From Aureimonas endophytica (lineage in GTDB: Bacteria; Pseudomonadota; Alphaproteobacteria; Rhizobiales; Rhizobiaceae), in the NCBI RefSeq assembly GCF_014642635.1, contig NZ_BMIQ01000004.1, positions 248,001 to 312,000 of the forward strand: a DNA stretch of 64,000 bases. Reading direction: 5' to 3'. Below the pieces are notes generated by a model, which was given only the letters and a program-made list of their open reading frames with translations, was not told the DNA's origin and ran no database searches. This document shows positions 33,982 through 43,871 of this stretch, piece by piece. Position 1 is the stretch's first letter. Each line of letters begins with the position of its first letter. A program made the position numbers and the translations under genes.

Positions 33982-35463
33982 CTACTGCGCCGCCTCGACG
34001 AAGGGCTCCGGCCCGTCCTCGACCTCTTCCGGCTCGTCGAGAAGCGGCACGGCGAGGCTAGCCGGCACGGTCGCGCCGATCTCCAGCGCCTCGACGCCGC
34101 GCAGCTTGCGGTCGATGGCGCGCTTTCTCACCTCCACCCGGTCGATCTGGTCGCTCGCCTCCTGGAGCTTCTTCTTCACCTTCTCCAGGACGGGCCCGAA
34201 CTTGCCGAACTCGGCCTTCACCCCGCCCAGCACCTGCCAGACCTCGCCGGAACGCTTCTGGATCGCGAGCGTCTTGAAGCCCATCTGCAGCGAGGAAAGG
34301 ATGGCGGTCAGCGTCGTCGGGCCGGCGACGGTGATGCGATAGTCGCGCTGGAGCGCGTCGCAGAGACCCGGCCGGCGAATGATCTCGGCATAGAGCCCTT
34401 CCGTCGGCAGGAAGAGAATGGCGAAATCGGTCGTCACCGGCGGATTGACGTATTTCTCGGAGATCTCGCGGGCCGAGGCCCGCACCCGCGCCTCCAGCGC
34501 CCGCGCCGCCGCCTCCACCGCCCCGGCATCGCCGCCGTCGGACGCCGCCTGGAGCCGCTCGTAATCCTCAATCGGGAACTTGGCGTCGAGCGGCAGGAGC
34601 ACTTCCCGCCCTTCCTCGTGGCCGGGCAGGCGGATCGCATATTCGACCCGCTCCGATCCCTTGCCGCCGGTCGCGGCGTTGAGAACGAACTGGCCGGGCG
34701 CCAGCATCTGTTCGAGCAGCGCGCCGAGCTGCACCTCGCCCCAGGTGCCGCGCGACTTCACATTGGTGAGGACGCGCTTCAGGTCGCCGACGCCGGTCGC
34801 CAGCGCCTGCATCTCGCCGAGCCCCTTGTGCACCGCTTCCAGCCGCTCCGAGACGAGCTTGAAGCTTTCGCCGAGCCGCTGTTCCAGGGTGCCCTGCAGC
34901 TTCTCGTCGACGGTGCGGCGCATCTCCTCCAGCTTGGCTTGGTTCTCCTGGCGCAGCGTCGCAAGCTGCGTCTCGACGCCGGCCCGCAGCGCCTCGCCCG
35001 CCTGGCGGTTCGCCTCGTCGATCGCCGCGAGGCGCGTGCCGAAATCCTCCTGGCTTTCCTTCAGGCGATGGGCGGAATCGGCGGCGCTCTGGCGCAGCTG
35101 CCCGGCAAAGGCCTCGAACTGCGCCTGCTGCGACAGCGTCAATTCGCCGAGCCGGCGCGACAGGCTATCCGCCAGCCGGTCGATGTTATGCGCCACTTCC
35201 TCGCGCAGCGCCCGGCCCTGGTCGGTGCTTTCCTGGCGCGTCGCCCGCGCTTCCTCGCGCTGCGCCCGCTCGCCGCGCAGATAGGCCTCGCCGAGGGCGA
35301 CGAGCCCGCTGCGCAGCGCGTCCTGGCCGGCGAGAAGCGCGTCCCCGTCTGGCACCGCCTCGAACAGGCGGGCAAGGCGCCGGTGGACGAGCACCGTCAT
35401 GACGAGAGCGGCGAGCCCGACCAGGAGCGCCACCGCCGACAGGATGGGAAGAATGACCTGCAT
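33982..35463 (-). CDS. rmuC: DNA recombination protein RmuC
   Basis: A 493-residue protein with an N-terminal membrane anchor (ILPILSAVALLVGLAALVMTVLVHR), a long coiled coil (about 60-230) and the RmuC nuclease-like domain: SRGTWGEVQLGALLEQML, LPLDAKFPIEDYERLQ, VTTDFAILFLPTEGLYAEIIRRPGL, then GPTTLTAILSSLQMGF. RmuC limits inversions at short inverted repeats in E. coli, and family members have been tied to phage restriction. The acidic tail (PEEVEDGPEPF) is short. The ATG at 35463 begins the anchor directly. Confidence 0.94.
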   Translation of the reverse strand: MQVILPILSAVALLVGLAALVMTVLVHRRLARLFEAVPDGDALLAGQDALRSGLVALGEAYLRGERAQREEARATRQESTDQGRALREEVAHNIDRLADSLSRRLGELTLSQQAQFEAFAGQLRQSAADSAHRLKESQEDFGTRLAAIDEANRQAGEALRAGVETQLATLRQENQAKLEEMRRTVDEKLQGTLEQRLGESFKLVSERLEAVHKGLGEMQALATGVGDLKRVLTNVKSRGTWGEVQLGALLEQMLAPGQFVLNAATGGKGSERVEYAIRLPGHEEGREVLLPLDAKFPIEDYERLQAASDGGDAGAVEAAARALEARVRASAREISEKYVNPPVTTDFAILFLPTEGLYAEIIRRPGLCDALQRDYRITVAGPTTLTAILSSLQMGFKTLAIQKRSGEVWQVLGGVKAEFGKFGPVLEKVKKKLQEASDQIDRVEVRKRAIDRKLRGVEALEIGATVPASLAVPLLDEPEEVEDGPEPFVEAAQ

Positions 35464-35538
35464 GGCGCCCGCTCCGTTCGCATCCAGCCGGGGAATGATC
35501 GGCGAACAGACGTAAACGAAACGGGAACGAAGGTCCAG

Positions 35539-35566
35539 CCGGCGGCGAGTGCTGGATCGCCGCCGG
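35539..35566 (-). terminator. hairpin after M3 peptidase gene
   Basis: CCGGCGGCGA-GTGCTGGA-TCGCCGCCGG, a perfect 10-bp stem with an 8-base loop, 12 bases past the peptidase stop on the minus strand. No clear T-run. Confidence 0.65.
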
Positions 35567-35578
35567 TGGAGGATCGCG

Positions 35579-37591
35579 TCAGGCCGCGAGGCCGCGCTTG
35601 CGGATCATCGCCTCCGGGCTCGGCATGCGGCCCCGGAAGGCCTTATAGAGCTCGGCCGGGTCCTTCGTGCCGCCCGCCGCATAGACATTGGCGAGGAGGA
35701 GCGCCGCCGTCGCCGCGTCGAAGGGGTCGCCCGTTTCGGTGAAGGCCTCGAAGGCGTCGGCGTCGAGCACTTCCGACCACATGTAGGAATAGTAGCCGGC
35801 CGAATAGCCTTCGCCCGCGAAGATATGGGCGAAATGCGGCGAGCGGTGGCGCATGACGATTTCGGGCGGCAGCTTCAGCTCGGCCAGCACTTCCGCCTCG
35901 CGCGCGGCGGGGTCGCCGGGAGCCTCGGCGCTCTCATGCAGCGCGAGGTCGACCAGGGCCGAGGCCGTGTATTCCACCGTGTCGAAGCCGGCGTCGAAGC
36001 TGCGCGCCCGCTCCAGCCGGGCGGCGAGATCCACCGGCAGCGGCTCGCCCGTCTCGGCATGGAGCGCATGGCGCTCCAGCACCGAGGGCACGGTCAGCCA
36101 GTGCTCGAAGAGCTGCGAGGGCAGTTCCACGAAGTCGCGCGACACGGAGGTGCCGGACAGCGAGGGCCAGGTGACGTCCGACAGAAGCCCGTGCAGGGCG
36201 TGGCCGAATTCGTGGAAGAGCGTGCGGGCATCGTCCATCGAGAGAAGCGCGGGCTCGCCCTCCGGCGGCTTGGCGAAGTTCATCACGTTGTAGATGATCG
36301 GCGTCTGGCCGCCATCGAGCTTGTGCTGGTCTCGCAGCGAGCTCATCCAGGCGCCGGAGCGCTTGGAGGACCGGGCGAAATAGTCGCCGAGGAACAGGCC
36401 GATCTCGCGGCCGTTCCGGTCGCGCACGCGCCAGATGCGCACCTCCGGCCGCCAAGCCTTCGCCTCCGCCAGCCGCTCGAAGGACAGGCCGAACAGCCGG
36501 CCGGCGACGTCGAAGGCCGCCTCGATCATCCGGTCGAGCTGGAAATAGGATTTCAGCGCCGCCTCGTCGATCGAAAATTCGGCGCGGCGCCGCTTCTCGG
36601 CATAGTAGCGCCAGTCCCAGGGCTCCAGCACCCCGTTGCCGCCGCTGCCGGCGATGAGGCCGGAAAGCGCCGTCGCATCGCTGCCGGCCCGCGTCACCGC
36701 CTTGTCCCAGACCTCCCGGAGAAGGGCGCGCACCGCGCCGGGCGTCTTCGCCATCGCGTCGTCGAGCTTGTAGGCGGCATAGGATTCGTAGCCGAGGAGC
36801 TTCGCCTTCTCGGCGCGCAGCGCCAGCGTCTCGCGGATGATCTCCCGGTTGTCGGTCGGGCCGGCCGTCTCGCCGCGCGCGATCCAGGCCTTGAAGCCCG
36901 TCTCGCGCAGGTCGCGGCGATCGGAGAAGGTGAGGAAGGGCACGATGATCGAGCGCGACAGGGTGAGCGCGTAGCCGGCGATGCCGCGCTCGCGCGCGGC
37001 TTCCGCCATCCCGGCCTTCACGAAATCCGGCAGGCCGGCGAGATCGTCCGCGCCGAGCGGCAGGACGTAGGACTTCTCGTCGGCGAGGACGTTCTGCGAG
37101 AAGGCGGTGCCGAGTTCGGACAGGCGGGCGTTCAGCGCCGCCAGCCGCTCGCGATCCGCCCCTTCCAGCCGCGCGCCGCCGCGCACGAAGCCGAGATGGC
37201 GCCGCTCCAGGAGCCGCCGGTCTTCCGGCGAAAGATCCTCCGAGCCCTGGAACACCGCGTCGATCCGGCGGAACAGCGCCTCGTTCAGGACGATCGCCGA
37301 GAAATGCCGCGACATCTTCGGCGCCATCTCGCGCTCGATCGCCTGGATCGTGTCGTCGGTATCGGCGCCGGCCAGCGCGTAGAAGGCGGATGCCGCGTGG
37401 TCGAGCGCCGTGCCGGCCCGCTCCATCGCGGCGATCGTGTTGGCGAAGCTTGGCGGGGCGGGATCGGCGGCGATCGCGTCGATCTCCGCGCGGTGCTCCG
37501 CCATGGCGGCGTCCAGCGCCGGGCCGAAGCCCGCCCGGTCGAGGCCGTCGAAGGCCGGGATGTCATAGGGGCCGAGAGGCGGAAACCGCAT
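35579..37591 (-). CDS. M3 family zinc metallopeptidase (oligopeptidase A / dipeptidyl carboxypeptidase type)
   Basis: A 670-residue cytosolic peptidase. The zinc motif is in ARTLFHEFGHALHGLLSDV, with the third ligand Glu in the following helix region (SRDFVELPSQLFEHW). Upstream of it lie GLFLGDYFARSSKRSGAWM and GGQTPIIYNVMNF, typical of M3A enzymes. No signal peptide is visible, so it likely degrades peptides inside the cell. The name prlC or dcp cannot be decided by eye. It is followed by a 10-bp stem hairpin. The LLM oxidoreductase gene lies 50 bases upstream on the same strand. Confidence 0.93.
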   Translation of the reverse strand: MRFPPLGPYDIPAFDGLDRAGFGPALDAAMAEHRAEIDAIAADPAPPSFANTIAAMERAGTALDHAASAFYALAGADTDDTIQAIEREMAPKMSRHFSAIVLNEALFRRIDAVFQGSEDLSPEDRRLLERRHLGFVRGGARLEGADRERLAALNARLSELGTAFSQNVLADEKSYVLPLGADDLAGLPDFVKAGMAEAARERGIAGYALTLSRSIIVPFLTFSDRRDLRETGFKAWIARGETAGPTDNREIIRETLALRAEKAKLLGYESYAAYKLDDAMAKTPGAVRALLREVWDKAVTRAGSDATALSGLIAGSGGNGVLEPWDWRYYAEKRRRAEFSIDEAALKSYFQLDRMIEAAFDVAGRLFGLSFERLAEAKAWRPEVRIWRVRDRNGREIGLFLGDYFARSSKRSGAWMSSLRDQHKLDGGQTPIIYNVMNFAKPPEGEPALLSMDDARTLFHEFGHALHGLLSDVTWPSLSGTSVSRDFVELPSQLFEHWLTVPSVLERHALHAETGEPLPVDLAARLERARSFDAGFDTVEYTASALVDLALHESAEAPGDPAAREAEVLAELKLPPEIVMRHRSPHFAHIFAGEGYSAGYYSYMWSEVLDADAFEAFTETGDPFDAATAALLLANVYAAGGTKDPAELYKAFRGRMPSPEAMIRKRGLAA

Positions 37592-37641
37592 ATCCGTCGC
37601 CTTTCTTCGTGTCGCGGGGCGGAGGGGCGCTGGCGCCGATC

Positions 37642-38652
37642 CTATTCGGCGGCTTGCCGCGAAACGGCGAGGGAGCGCAAGGCCTCCGCCGCGATCGTGT
37701 AGGAGCGCAGCCGCTTTTGATGATCGTGAATGGCGCCGACGACGATCACCTCGTCGGGCCGGTGGCGGTCGACCAGGGCCTGAAGCTCGCGCCGCACCGT
37801 GTCCGGCGCGCCGACGGCCGCGCAGGACAGGGCCTCGTTCGCGCCGGCCAGCGCCATCGGGTCGCAGATCGCCTCCAGATTCGCCACCGGCCGGGGCAAG
37901 GGGCCGGGCCGCCCGGTTCGAAGGTTCACGAAGCCTTGCGCCATGGAGGAGCGCAGATAGCGGCCTTCCTCGTCGCTTTCCCCGGCGAAGACGTTCACGG
38001 CGAGCAGGAAATAGGGCGCCGCCAGGAAGGCGGAGGGCCGGAAGGTCTCGCGATAGACCTCGATCGCCTGGGACAGCATGGCCGGGGCGAAATGCGAGGC
38101 GAAGGCATAGGGCAGGCCGAGATGGGCGGCGAGCTGGGCGCCGTAGAGCGAGGAGCCGAGAATGAAGACCGGCACCTTCGTGCCCGTGCCCGGAAAGGCC
38201 TGGACGCGGGTGCCGGCCGGCGCGTCCTCGAAATAATTGATGAGCTCCACCACGTCATGCGGGAAGCTGTCGCCGCCTTCCAGATTGCGGCGCAGCGCCC
38301 GCGCCGTCAGCATGTCGGTGCCGGGGGCGCGGCCGAGGCCGAGATCGATGCGGCCGGGAAACAGCGTCGCCAGCGTGCCGAACTGCTCGGCGATGACGAG
38401 CGGCGCATGGTTCGGCAGCATGATGCCGCCGGCGCCGACGCGGATCGTCCTGGTCGCCGCCGCGACATGGCCGATCACCAGGGCCGTCGCGGCCGAGGCG
38501 ATGCCGGTCATGTTGTGATGCTCGGCCAGCCAGAAGCGCTGATAGCCGAGCCCTTCCGCATGCCGGGCGAGATCGGCCGAGTTGGCGAGCGCTTCGGCCG
38601 CCGTCGAGCCCTCGCCGACATTGGAAAGATCGAGAACCGAATAGGGAAGCAT
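37642..38652 (-). CDS. LLM class flavin-dependent oxidoreductase
   Basis: A 336-residue luciferase-like protein with motifs of the MsnO8/YhbW-like group: [97 protein letters not shown]. Likely FMN-dependent monooxygenase or reductase; substrate unknown. Start at 38652 is preceded by GAAAGG; nine extra codons upstream are less likely. It lies upstream of the M3 peptidase gene and downstream of phoD, separated from the latter by a strong hairpin. Confidence 0.92.
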   Translation of the reverse strand: MLPYSVLDLSNVGEGSTAAEALANSADLARHAEGLGYQRFWLAEHHNMTGIASAATALVIGHVAAATRTIRVGAGGIMLPNHAPLVIAEQFGTLATLFPGRIDLGLGRAPGTDMLTARALRRNLEGGDSFPHDVVELINYFEDAPAGTRVQAFPGTGTKVPVFILGSSLYGAQLAAHLGLPYAFASHFAPAMLSQAIEVYRETFRPSAFLAAPYFLLAVNVFAGESDEEGRYLRSSMAQGFVNLRTGRPGPLPRPVANLEAICDPMALAGANEALSCAAVGAPDTVRRELQALVDRHRPDEVIVVGAIHDHQKRLRSYTIAAEALRSLAVSRQAAE

Positions 38653-38745
38653 CGCCGCGCCTTTCAAAGGCCCTTTCAAGGGCCCGTCGGCCCTTGAGGT
38701 GGGAGCGATGCCAAGCCTTGTCCAGAGAACGGACCGTCCACCATC

Positions 38746-38767
38746 CGCGCCCCGGTGCCGGGGCGCG
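38746..38767 (-). terminator. hairpin after phoD
   Basis: CGCGCCCCGG-TG-CCGGGGCGCG, a perfect 10-bp inverted repeat 17 bases beyond the phoD stop, very stable but without a T-run. Confidence 0.65.
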
Positions 38768-38784
38768 GGCGGGGCAAGGGCGCG

Positions 38785-40365
38785 TCAGGCCTTCTTCGGC
38801 TGGAGATCCGTCGACCAGAGGGCGACATCCGCCGTGTCGCGCAGGGTGACGGTCATCACCTCGCTCGCGGCGTCGATCGCCACATGGCCGAAGAACTGCA
38901 TGCCGGCGGCCGGCGAAAGGTTCTGCCCCTGTTCGGCCGAGGGCGCCTTGGCGTAGCGCACTTCCGGGCCGAAGGTCATGTCGAGATCGTTCGGGCCGAA
39001 GGTGCCGGAATGGAGCGGACCGGAGACGAATTCCCAGAAGGGCTCGAAGTCCTGGAAGGCGGCCTTTTCGGGATTGTAGTAATGGGCGGCCGTGTAATGG
39101 ACGTCGGCCGTGAGCCAGACCGTGTTGGCGATCTTCTCGTCCTTCATGAACTTCAGGAGCGCGGCGAATTCCAGTTCGCGGCCGAGCGGCTTGCCGTTCT
39201 CGCTATTGGCGACGGCCTCGAAGCCCTTTTTGTTCTTGAAGTCGTCCCAGACGACGAGCGACAGCGGCATGTCGGCGGCGATCACCTTCCAGGTGGCCTT
39301 CGAGGCCTTCAGTTCGCGCTTCAGCCAGGCGAGCTGCACCGGGCCGAGAAAGGCGCTGACCGGCCCTTCCTCCGCCTCGAGATTGGCGCCGTTCGGGCCG
39401 CGATAGGTGCGCATGTCGAGGAAGAACACGTCGAGCAGCGGGCCGTAGGCGACCTTGCGATAGACGCGCTGCGGCTCCTGGAGGCTCGTCGCGATCGGCA
39501 TCATCTCGTGGAAGGCGCGGGCGGCATTGGCCGAGAGGGCGTGGATCGACTTCTCCTTGTAGGCCTCGCCCAGCACCTTCGAATCCGACCAGTTGTTCGT
39601 CACCTCGTGGTCGTCCCACTGGACGAGCATCGGCACGGCCGCGTTGAAGGCGCGCATGTTCGCGTCCATCAGGTTGTAGAGATACTGGCCGCGATATTCT
39701 TCCAGCGTCTCGGCGACCTTGGACTTCGCCGGCGTCACGACGTTCTTCCACTTGGTGCCGTCGGGAAGATCGACCTCCTCCTTGATCACGCCGTCGGCAT
39801 AGATCGTGTCGCCGGAATGGATGAAGAAGTCCGGCCGGTGCTTCAGCATGGTCGAATAGATCTTCATGCCGCCGCGCGCCTCGTCGATTCCCCAGCCCTG
39901 GCCGGCGGTGTCGCCGCTCCAGACGAAGGAGACGTCGCGCTTCTCGGTCGGCGCGGTGCGGAAATGACCGGTCAGCGGCTCGGACACGGCATTGACGTCG
40001 GAAAGATCGGTAAAGGTGGCGCGCCAGAAGATGTCCTGGTCGGCGGGCAAGCCCTCGGCGAGGATCTTCACGGCGAAATCGGTTTCGGGCAGGGCGTCGA
40101 GCGCCGGCAGGCGATGCGCGTCCTTGAAGCTCTCGGTGGTGGACCATTCGATGACGGCGCGCGACGGCCGGTCGGCCCGTGCCCACATCACGCCGCGATC
40201 GGCCGCGATGTCGCCGGACTGGACGCCGCTCGGCTGCTGCGGGCGCGAGGCGGCGCGGGAATAGCCGGGCAAAGCGAGCCCGCCGAAACCGAGCGCCAGG
40301 GCGCCGGCGGCAGTGCTACCGAGAAAACCGCGGCGCGTGAGGCCGCCCTTGATCACGATCGTCAT
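38785..40365 (-). CDS. phoD: alkaline phosphatase D, Tat-exported
   Basis: A 526-residue phosphodiesterase/phosphomonoesterase of the PhoD family. The Tat signal peptide is clear (LTRRGFLGSTAAGALALGFGGLAL). The enzyme has SGDIAADRGVMWARAD, the metal site in VWSGDTAGQGWGID, then DFFIHSGDTIYADG, VQWDDHEVTNNW and TADVHYTAAHYY. PhoD enzymes use Ca2+ and an Fe3+ and act in the periplasm to release phosphate from esters. Start at 40365 (MTIVIKGGLTRRGF) was chosen because it places the twin Arg motif near the N-terminus. The 31 codons upstream are implausible. No Pho box could be assigned with confidence. Confidence 0.95.
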   Translation of the reverse strand: MTIVIKGGLTRRGFLGSTAAGALALGFGGLALPGYSRAASRPQQPSGVQSGDIAADRGVMWARADRPSRAVIEWSTTESFKDAHRLPALDALPETDFAVKILAEGLPADQDIFWRATFTDLSDVNAVSEPLTGHFRTAPTEKRDVSFVWSGDTAGQGWGIDEARGGMKIYSTMLKHRPDFFIHSGDTIYADGVIKEEVDLPDGTKWKNVVTPAKSKVAETLEEYRGQYLYNLMDANMRAFNAAVPMLVQWDDHEVTNNWSDSKVLGEAYKEKSIHALSANAARAFHEMMPIATSLQEPQRVYRKVAYGPLLDVFFLDMRTYRGPNGANLEAEEGPVSAFLGPVQLAWLKRELKASKATWKVIAADMPLSLVVWDDFKNKKGFEAVANSENGKPLGRELEFAALLKFMKDEKIANTVWLTADVHYTAAHYYNPEKAAFQDFEPFWEFVSGPLHSGTFGPNDLDMTFGPEVRYAKAPSAEQGQNLSPAAGMQFFGHVAIDAASEVMTVTLRDTADVALWSTDLQPKKA

Positions 40366-40477
40366 GGAGATCCGTACCCTTCGGAAATGATGAAGGCGGA
40401 TTAGAACCGTTCCATGACGCCCCGTTGAACCCGCCGTCACCCTTCGATGACGATGCAAGATCCGGCCGGAGAGCGGA

Positions 40478-42067
40478 TCAGCCGGATGTCGTCAATTCGG
40501 CATAAAGGTCTTCGAACTGCCCGATCTCATCGGTGGTCAGCGCCGCGAATTCCTTTTCGATCGCGCGTCGGCTCAGCCGTCCATTGCCCTGTCTCAGAAA
40601 GCTCAAGAGGAGATCGATCGTCCGCTCGGGCATATCGACCACCTGCGTCGCCTGACGGTGGAAGCGATCGCGCATTTCCAGAAAGCGCAACTCCCGCGGT
40701 AAGTCATCTTCGATCGTGCGGGCCAAGCATTGAAACAGGAATTCGGCATGGGGCGTCGCGTCGAAGAACCTGTAGAAATCCGCCGTGTCGTTACGGACTT
40801 CCACATTGCCCCGTTCGGTTGGATGCCAGTCGATCACCGAAAGAAGCGGCTTCGACCACGTCTCCAGAGTCGTCCGATAGGTCAAGAGATCATGCAGGAT
40901 CGCATTCGAAATGGGAAAGATGAGGCCGTTAGGCGTATAACGGCGATGCGCCAGTACATGGTGGATCAAAAAACGGTGGATGCGACCGTTTCCGTCCTCG
41001 AATGGATGGATATAGACGAAGCCAAAGGCCAGCGCCGCAGCCGCCAGGACACCGTCATACTCGGCAAAGTCGCTCCAACCCTCATAGTCGATCAATCCTT
41101 GCAGAAGATCGATCAGGTCTTCTGCCTTTGCACTGACATGCTCCGGAAGAGGTTCGTTGAAGGAGCCGCGATCGCCGACGAAGCCTCCTTCTGTTCGCAG
41201 GCCGATATGGATGAAACGCGCGTCGCCGATGACTTCCCGCTGCAGTTCGATCAGGTTCTCGATGCTGAGATCGAAGCGTCCCGCTCGTCCGATCGCCGCG
41301 CCCCATCGAGCCAAGCGGGCTTTGGATGGTCTCTCCTTCTCGATCTCAAAGGATGCCTTGGAATCCGCGAGCAGCAGATAGGCGGCGGCCCGCGCCAGAA
41401 TGTCCTGCGGCGCAGCCGAGACGAGTTCTCGCGCCTTCTCGGGCAGGTTCGAGGCAAGGAAAGCGTCCAGTCTCTGCGTCCGGGCCACGAGCGGGCAAAA
41501 GCGGGTCGTTCCAGGAAGATTGGCGATGATACGGAAACGCTTCGATCGAATGAGATCCCGCATGTGGTCCGAGTTTCCGGCACCGTATTGCAGTCTTTCA
41601 TCGAGAACGGGAACATAATTGCCGGTCGCGCTATCGGGAATCGGTAGCTTCTCGTTCAAAAGAAATTCGTAAAGGAAGGCGAGGCGGCGCAGATAGCTGC
41701 TGCCAGGTTTTACAGTTAAGGCCTGGGCAAGCAGCGTCTCACCCGTCTTTTGAAAAGCCCGCTTGAGGACGAGGAGATTTACGCCTTCATATTTTAGCGC
41801 GAAAATCAGATGGTCGACGATGCCCTCGCCGGGCCAGCGGGGCGAGGGATGAATGATCCATCCGTCCCGCTTCACATGAACCTGCTTGTCCGCGACCGCG
41901 TGAGCCTCGTAGGGCTGCGGGACGTTCAGGCCCAACTGCTCGATCAAGCGACCATACCCCGCCACTCGACCTGCTGTTGGCATCGTACGTGTCGAGAGTG
42001 AACTCATAGGTGCGATCTGTACCCAGTTCGGAAGCTTCAAAAAGCGTTCAAAGCGGTCTCCGAGCAT
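40478..42067 (-). CDS. Fic family protein, putative AMPylase with intrinsic inhibitory helix
   Basis: A 529-residue protein with the complete Fic motif HPFEDGNGRIHR near 353-364. This motif transfers AMP to Ser, Thr or Tyr of targets. Upstream, SFEIEKERPSK (near 238) fits the inhibitory (S/T)xxxE pattern, with Lys where Gly or Asn is usual. The order (inhibitory helix before Fic core) is that of class II Fic proteins. A C-terminal winged-helix-like region (LSRRAIEKEFAALT) follows. The start at 42067 follows AAAAGGAAAA. The gene has visibly more A+T and different codon use than argG and phoD beside it, suggesting recent acquisition. No separate antitoxin is seen. Confidence 0.9.
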   Translation of the reverse strand: MLGDRFERFLKLPNWVQIAPMSSLSTRTMPTAGRVAGYGRLIEQLGLNVPQPYEAHAVADKQVHVKRDGWIIHPSPRWPGEGIVDHLIFALKYEGVNLLVLKRAFQKTGETLLAQALTVKPGSSYLRRLAFLYEFLLNEKLPIPDSATGNYVPVLDERLQYGAGNSDHMRDLIRSKRFRIIANLPGTTRFCPLVARTQRLDAFLASNLPEKARELVSAAPQDILARAAAYLLLADSKASFEIEKERPSKARLARWGAAIGRAGRFDLSIENLIELQREVIGDARFIHIGLRTEGGFVGDRGSFNEPLPEHVSAKAEDLIDLLQGLIDYEGWSDFAEYDGVLAAAALAFGFVYIHPFEDGNGRIHRFLIHHVLAHRRYTPNGLIFPISNAILHDLLTYRTTLETWSKPLLSVIDWHPTERGNVEVRNDTADFYRFFDATPHAEFLFQCLARTIEDDLPRELRFLEMRDRFHRQATQVVDMPERTIDLLLSFLRQGNGRLSRRAIEKEFAALTTDEIGQFEDLYAELTTSG

Positions 42068-42146
42068 TTTTCCTTTTACAACGCCATTTTTTCTTGCACG
42101 GAAGGGCCGTTCCGAATTTTTTCGTTACGGCCCTCCCGAGGCGCTC

Positions 42147-43367
42147 TTACAGCCCGTTGCGCTTGGCCAAGGTGCGCAGGCGCAGGGCGTTCAGCTTGAT
42201 GAAGCCGGCGGCGTCCTTCTGGTCGTAGGCGCCCTGGTCGTCCTCGAAGGTCACGAGCTTGTCGGAATAGAGCGACTTCGGCGAGGAGCGGCCGGTGACC
42301 ATGACATTGCCCTTGTAGAGTTTCAGCGTCACCTCGCCCTCGACATGCTCCTGGCTCCGGTCGATGAGCGCCTGGAGCATCTCGCGCTCCGGCGAGAACC
42401 AGAAGCCGTAGTAGATGAGCTCGGCATAGCGCGGCATCAGCTCGTCCTTCAGATGCGCCGCGCCGCGGTCGAGCGTGATCGATTCCATCGCGCGATGCGC
42501 GGCGAGGAGGATCGTGCCGCCGGGCGTCTCGTAGACGCCGCGCGACTTCATGCCGACGAAGCGGTTCTCCACGAGGTCGAGCCGGCCGATGCCGTTGTCG
42601 CGGCCGTAATCGTTGAGCTTGGCGAGGAGCGTGGCGGGCGACAGGCGCGTGCCGTCGATCGACACGGCGTCGCCGCGCTCGAAGCCGATGGTGATGGTGG
42701 TCGCCCGATCGGGCGCGTCCTCCGGCGAGAGGGTGCGCATATGGACATATTCCGGCGCCGGCTGGCTCGGATCCTCCAGCACCTTGCCCTCGGAGGAGGA
42801 GTGCAGGAGATTGGCGTCGACGGAGAAGGGCGCCTCGCCCTGCTTGTCCTTGGCGACCGGGATCTGGTTCTTCTCGGCGAAGTCGAGAAGGTCGGTGCGG
42901 CTCTTGAAGCTCCAGTCGCGCCAGGGCGCGATGATCTTGATGTCCGGGTTCAGCGCATAGGCCGAAAGCTCGAAGCGGACCTGGTCGTTGCCCTTGCCCG
43001 TCGCGCCATGGGCGATGGCGTCGGCGCCGGTCTTCTTGGCGATCTCGATGAGATGCTTGGAGATCAGCGGCCGGGCGATCGAGGTGCCGAGGAGATAGAC
43101 GCCCTCGTAGACGGCATTCGCCCGGAACATCGGGAAGACGAAGTCGCGCACGAATTCCTCGCGCACGTCCTCGATGAAGATCTCCTTGATGCCGAGCATC
43201 TCGGCCTTCCGGCGCGCCGGCTCCAGTTCCTCGCCCTGTCCGAGATCGGCGGTGAAGGTCACGACCTCGGCGCCGAGCTCCGTCTGCAGCCATTTCAGGA
43301 TGATGGACGTGTCGAGACCGCCCGAATAGGCGAGAACGACCTTCTTGACGTCGCGGGGTGCCGGCAT
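42147..43367 (-). CDS. argG: argininosuccinate synthase
   Basis: A 406-residue enzyme that joins citrulline and aspartate using ATP in arginine synthesis. The PP-loop is [19 protein letters not shown]. Other signatures: [35 protein letters not shown] and [11 protein letters not shown]. The start at 43367 (MPAPRDVKK) matches the family N-terminus. The frame is open more than 460 codons further upstream, but that is antisense to the PAP2 gene and is a composition artefact. Divergent from the EamA gene, with only 75 bases between the starts. The A+T-richer Fic gene lies just downstream. Confidence 0.97.
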   Translation of the reverse strand: MPAPRDVKKVVLAYSGGLDTSIILKWLQTELGAEVVTFTADLGQGEELEPARRKAEMLGIKEIFIEDVREEFVRDFVFPMFRANAVYEGVYLLGTSIARPLISKHLIEIAKKTGADAIAHGATGKGNDQVRFELSAYALNPDIKIIAPWRDWSFKSRTDLLDFAEKNQIPVAKDKQGEAPFSVDANLLHSSSEGKVLEDPSQPAPEYVHMRTLSPEDAPDRATTITIGFERGDAVSIDGTRLSPATLLAKLNDYGRDNGIGRLDLVENRFVGMKSRGVYETPGGTILLAAHRAMESITLDRGAAHLKDELMPRYAELIYYGFWFSPEREMLQALIDRSQEHVEGEVTLKLYKGNVMVTGRSSPKSLYSDKLVTFEDDQGAYDQKDAAGFIKLNALRLRTLAKRNGL

Positions 43368-43442
43368 GCTTCCTGGTCCTTCAGGTTCCGTGAAATTGGC
43401 CGGCTGTATCACGCCGCGCCGAGGGGCCGGAAGGGGCATGCG

Positions 43443-43871
43443 ATGGCGGGGACCTGGCAGTTCTGGGCGGTGCTCTCCGCCGGCTTCGCGGCGCTGACGG
43501 CGATCTTCGCCAAGATCGGCGTCGAGAATGTCGGCTCGGACTTCGCCACCTTCGTGCGCACGCTCGTCATTCTCGCCTGCCTCGCCCTGATCCTGACGGC
43601 GACGCGCGGCTGGCAGGGCCTCGCCACGATCTCGGGCCGAAGCTGGCTCTTCCTCGCACTGTCCGGCTGCGCCACCGGCGCGTCCTGGATCGCCTATTTC
43701 CGCGCCCTGAAGCTCGGTCAGGCGGCTCAGGTGGCGCCGATCGACAAGCTCTCCGTCGTGCTGGTCGCCCTCTTCGGCACGCTGTTTCTCGGCGAGAAGC
43801 TGTCGGGGCCGAACTGGCTCGGCGTCGCGCTCATCGCGGCGGGGGCCGTTCTCGTCGCCTGGAGGAGCTGA
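43443..43871 (+). CDS. EamA family transporter, single-repeat
   Basis: A 142-residue membrane protein with about five helices, equal to one EamA repeat: [24 protein letters not shown], then [49 protein letters not shown]. Small one-repeat members probably act as dimers to export small metabolites. The ribosome site GGAAGGGG lies seven bases upstream. Its last 145 bases overlap, tail to tail, the 3' end of the PAP2 gene on the other strand. Confidence 0.88.
   Translation: MAGTWQFWAVLSAGFAALTAIFAKIGVENVGSDFATFVRTLVILACLALILTATRGWQGLATISGRSWLFLALSGCATGASWIAYFRALKLGQAAQVAPIDKLSVVLVALFGTLFLGEKLSGPNWLGVALIAAGAVLVAWRS

Noticed and set aside
42103-42134. Intrinsic terminator after argG
   Set aside because: AGGGCCGT/ACGGCCCT can form a stem, but the loop is 16 bases and an A-run rather than a T-run follows on the argG strand.
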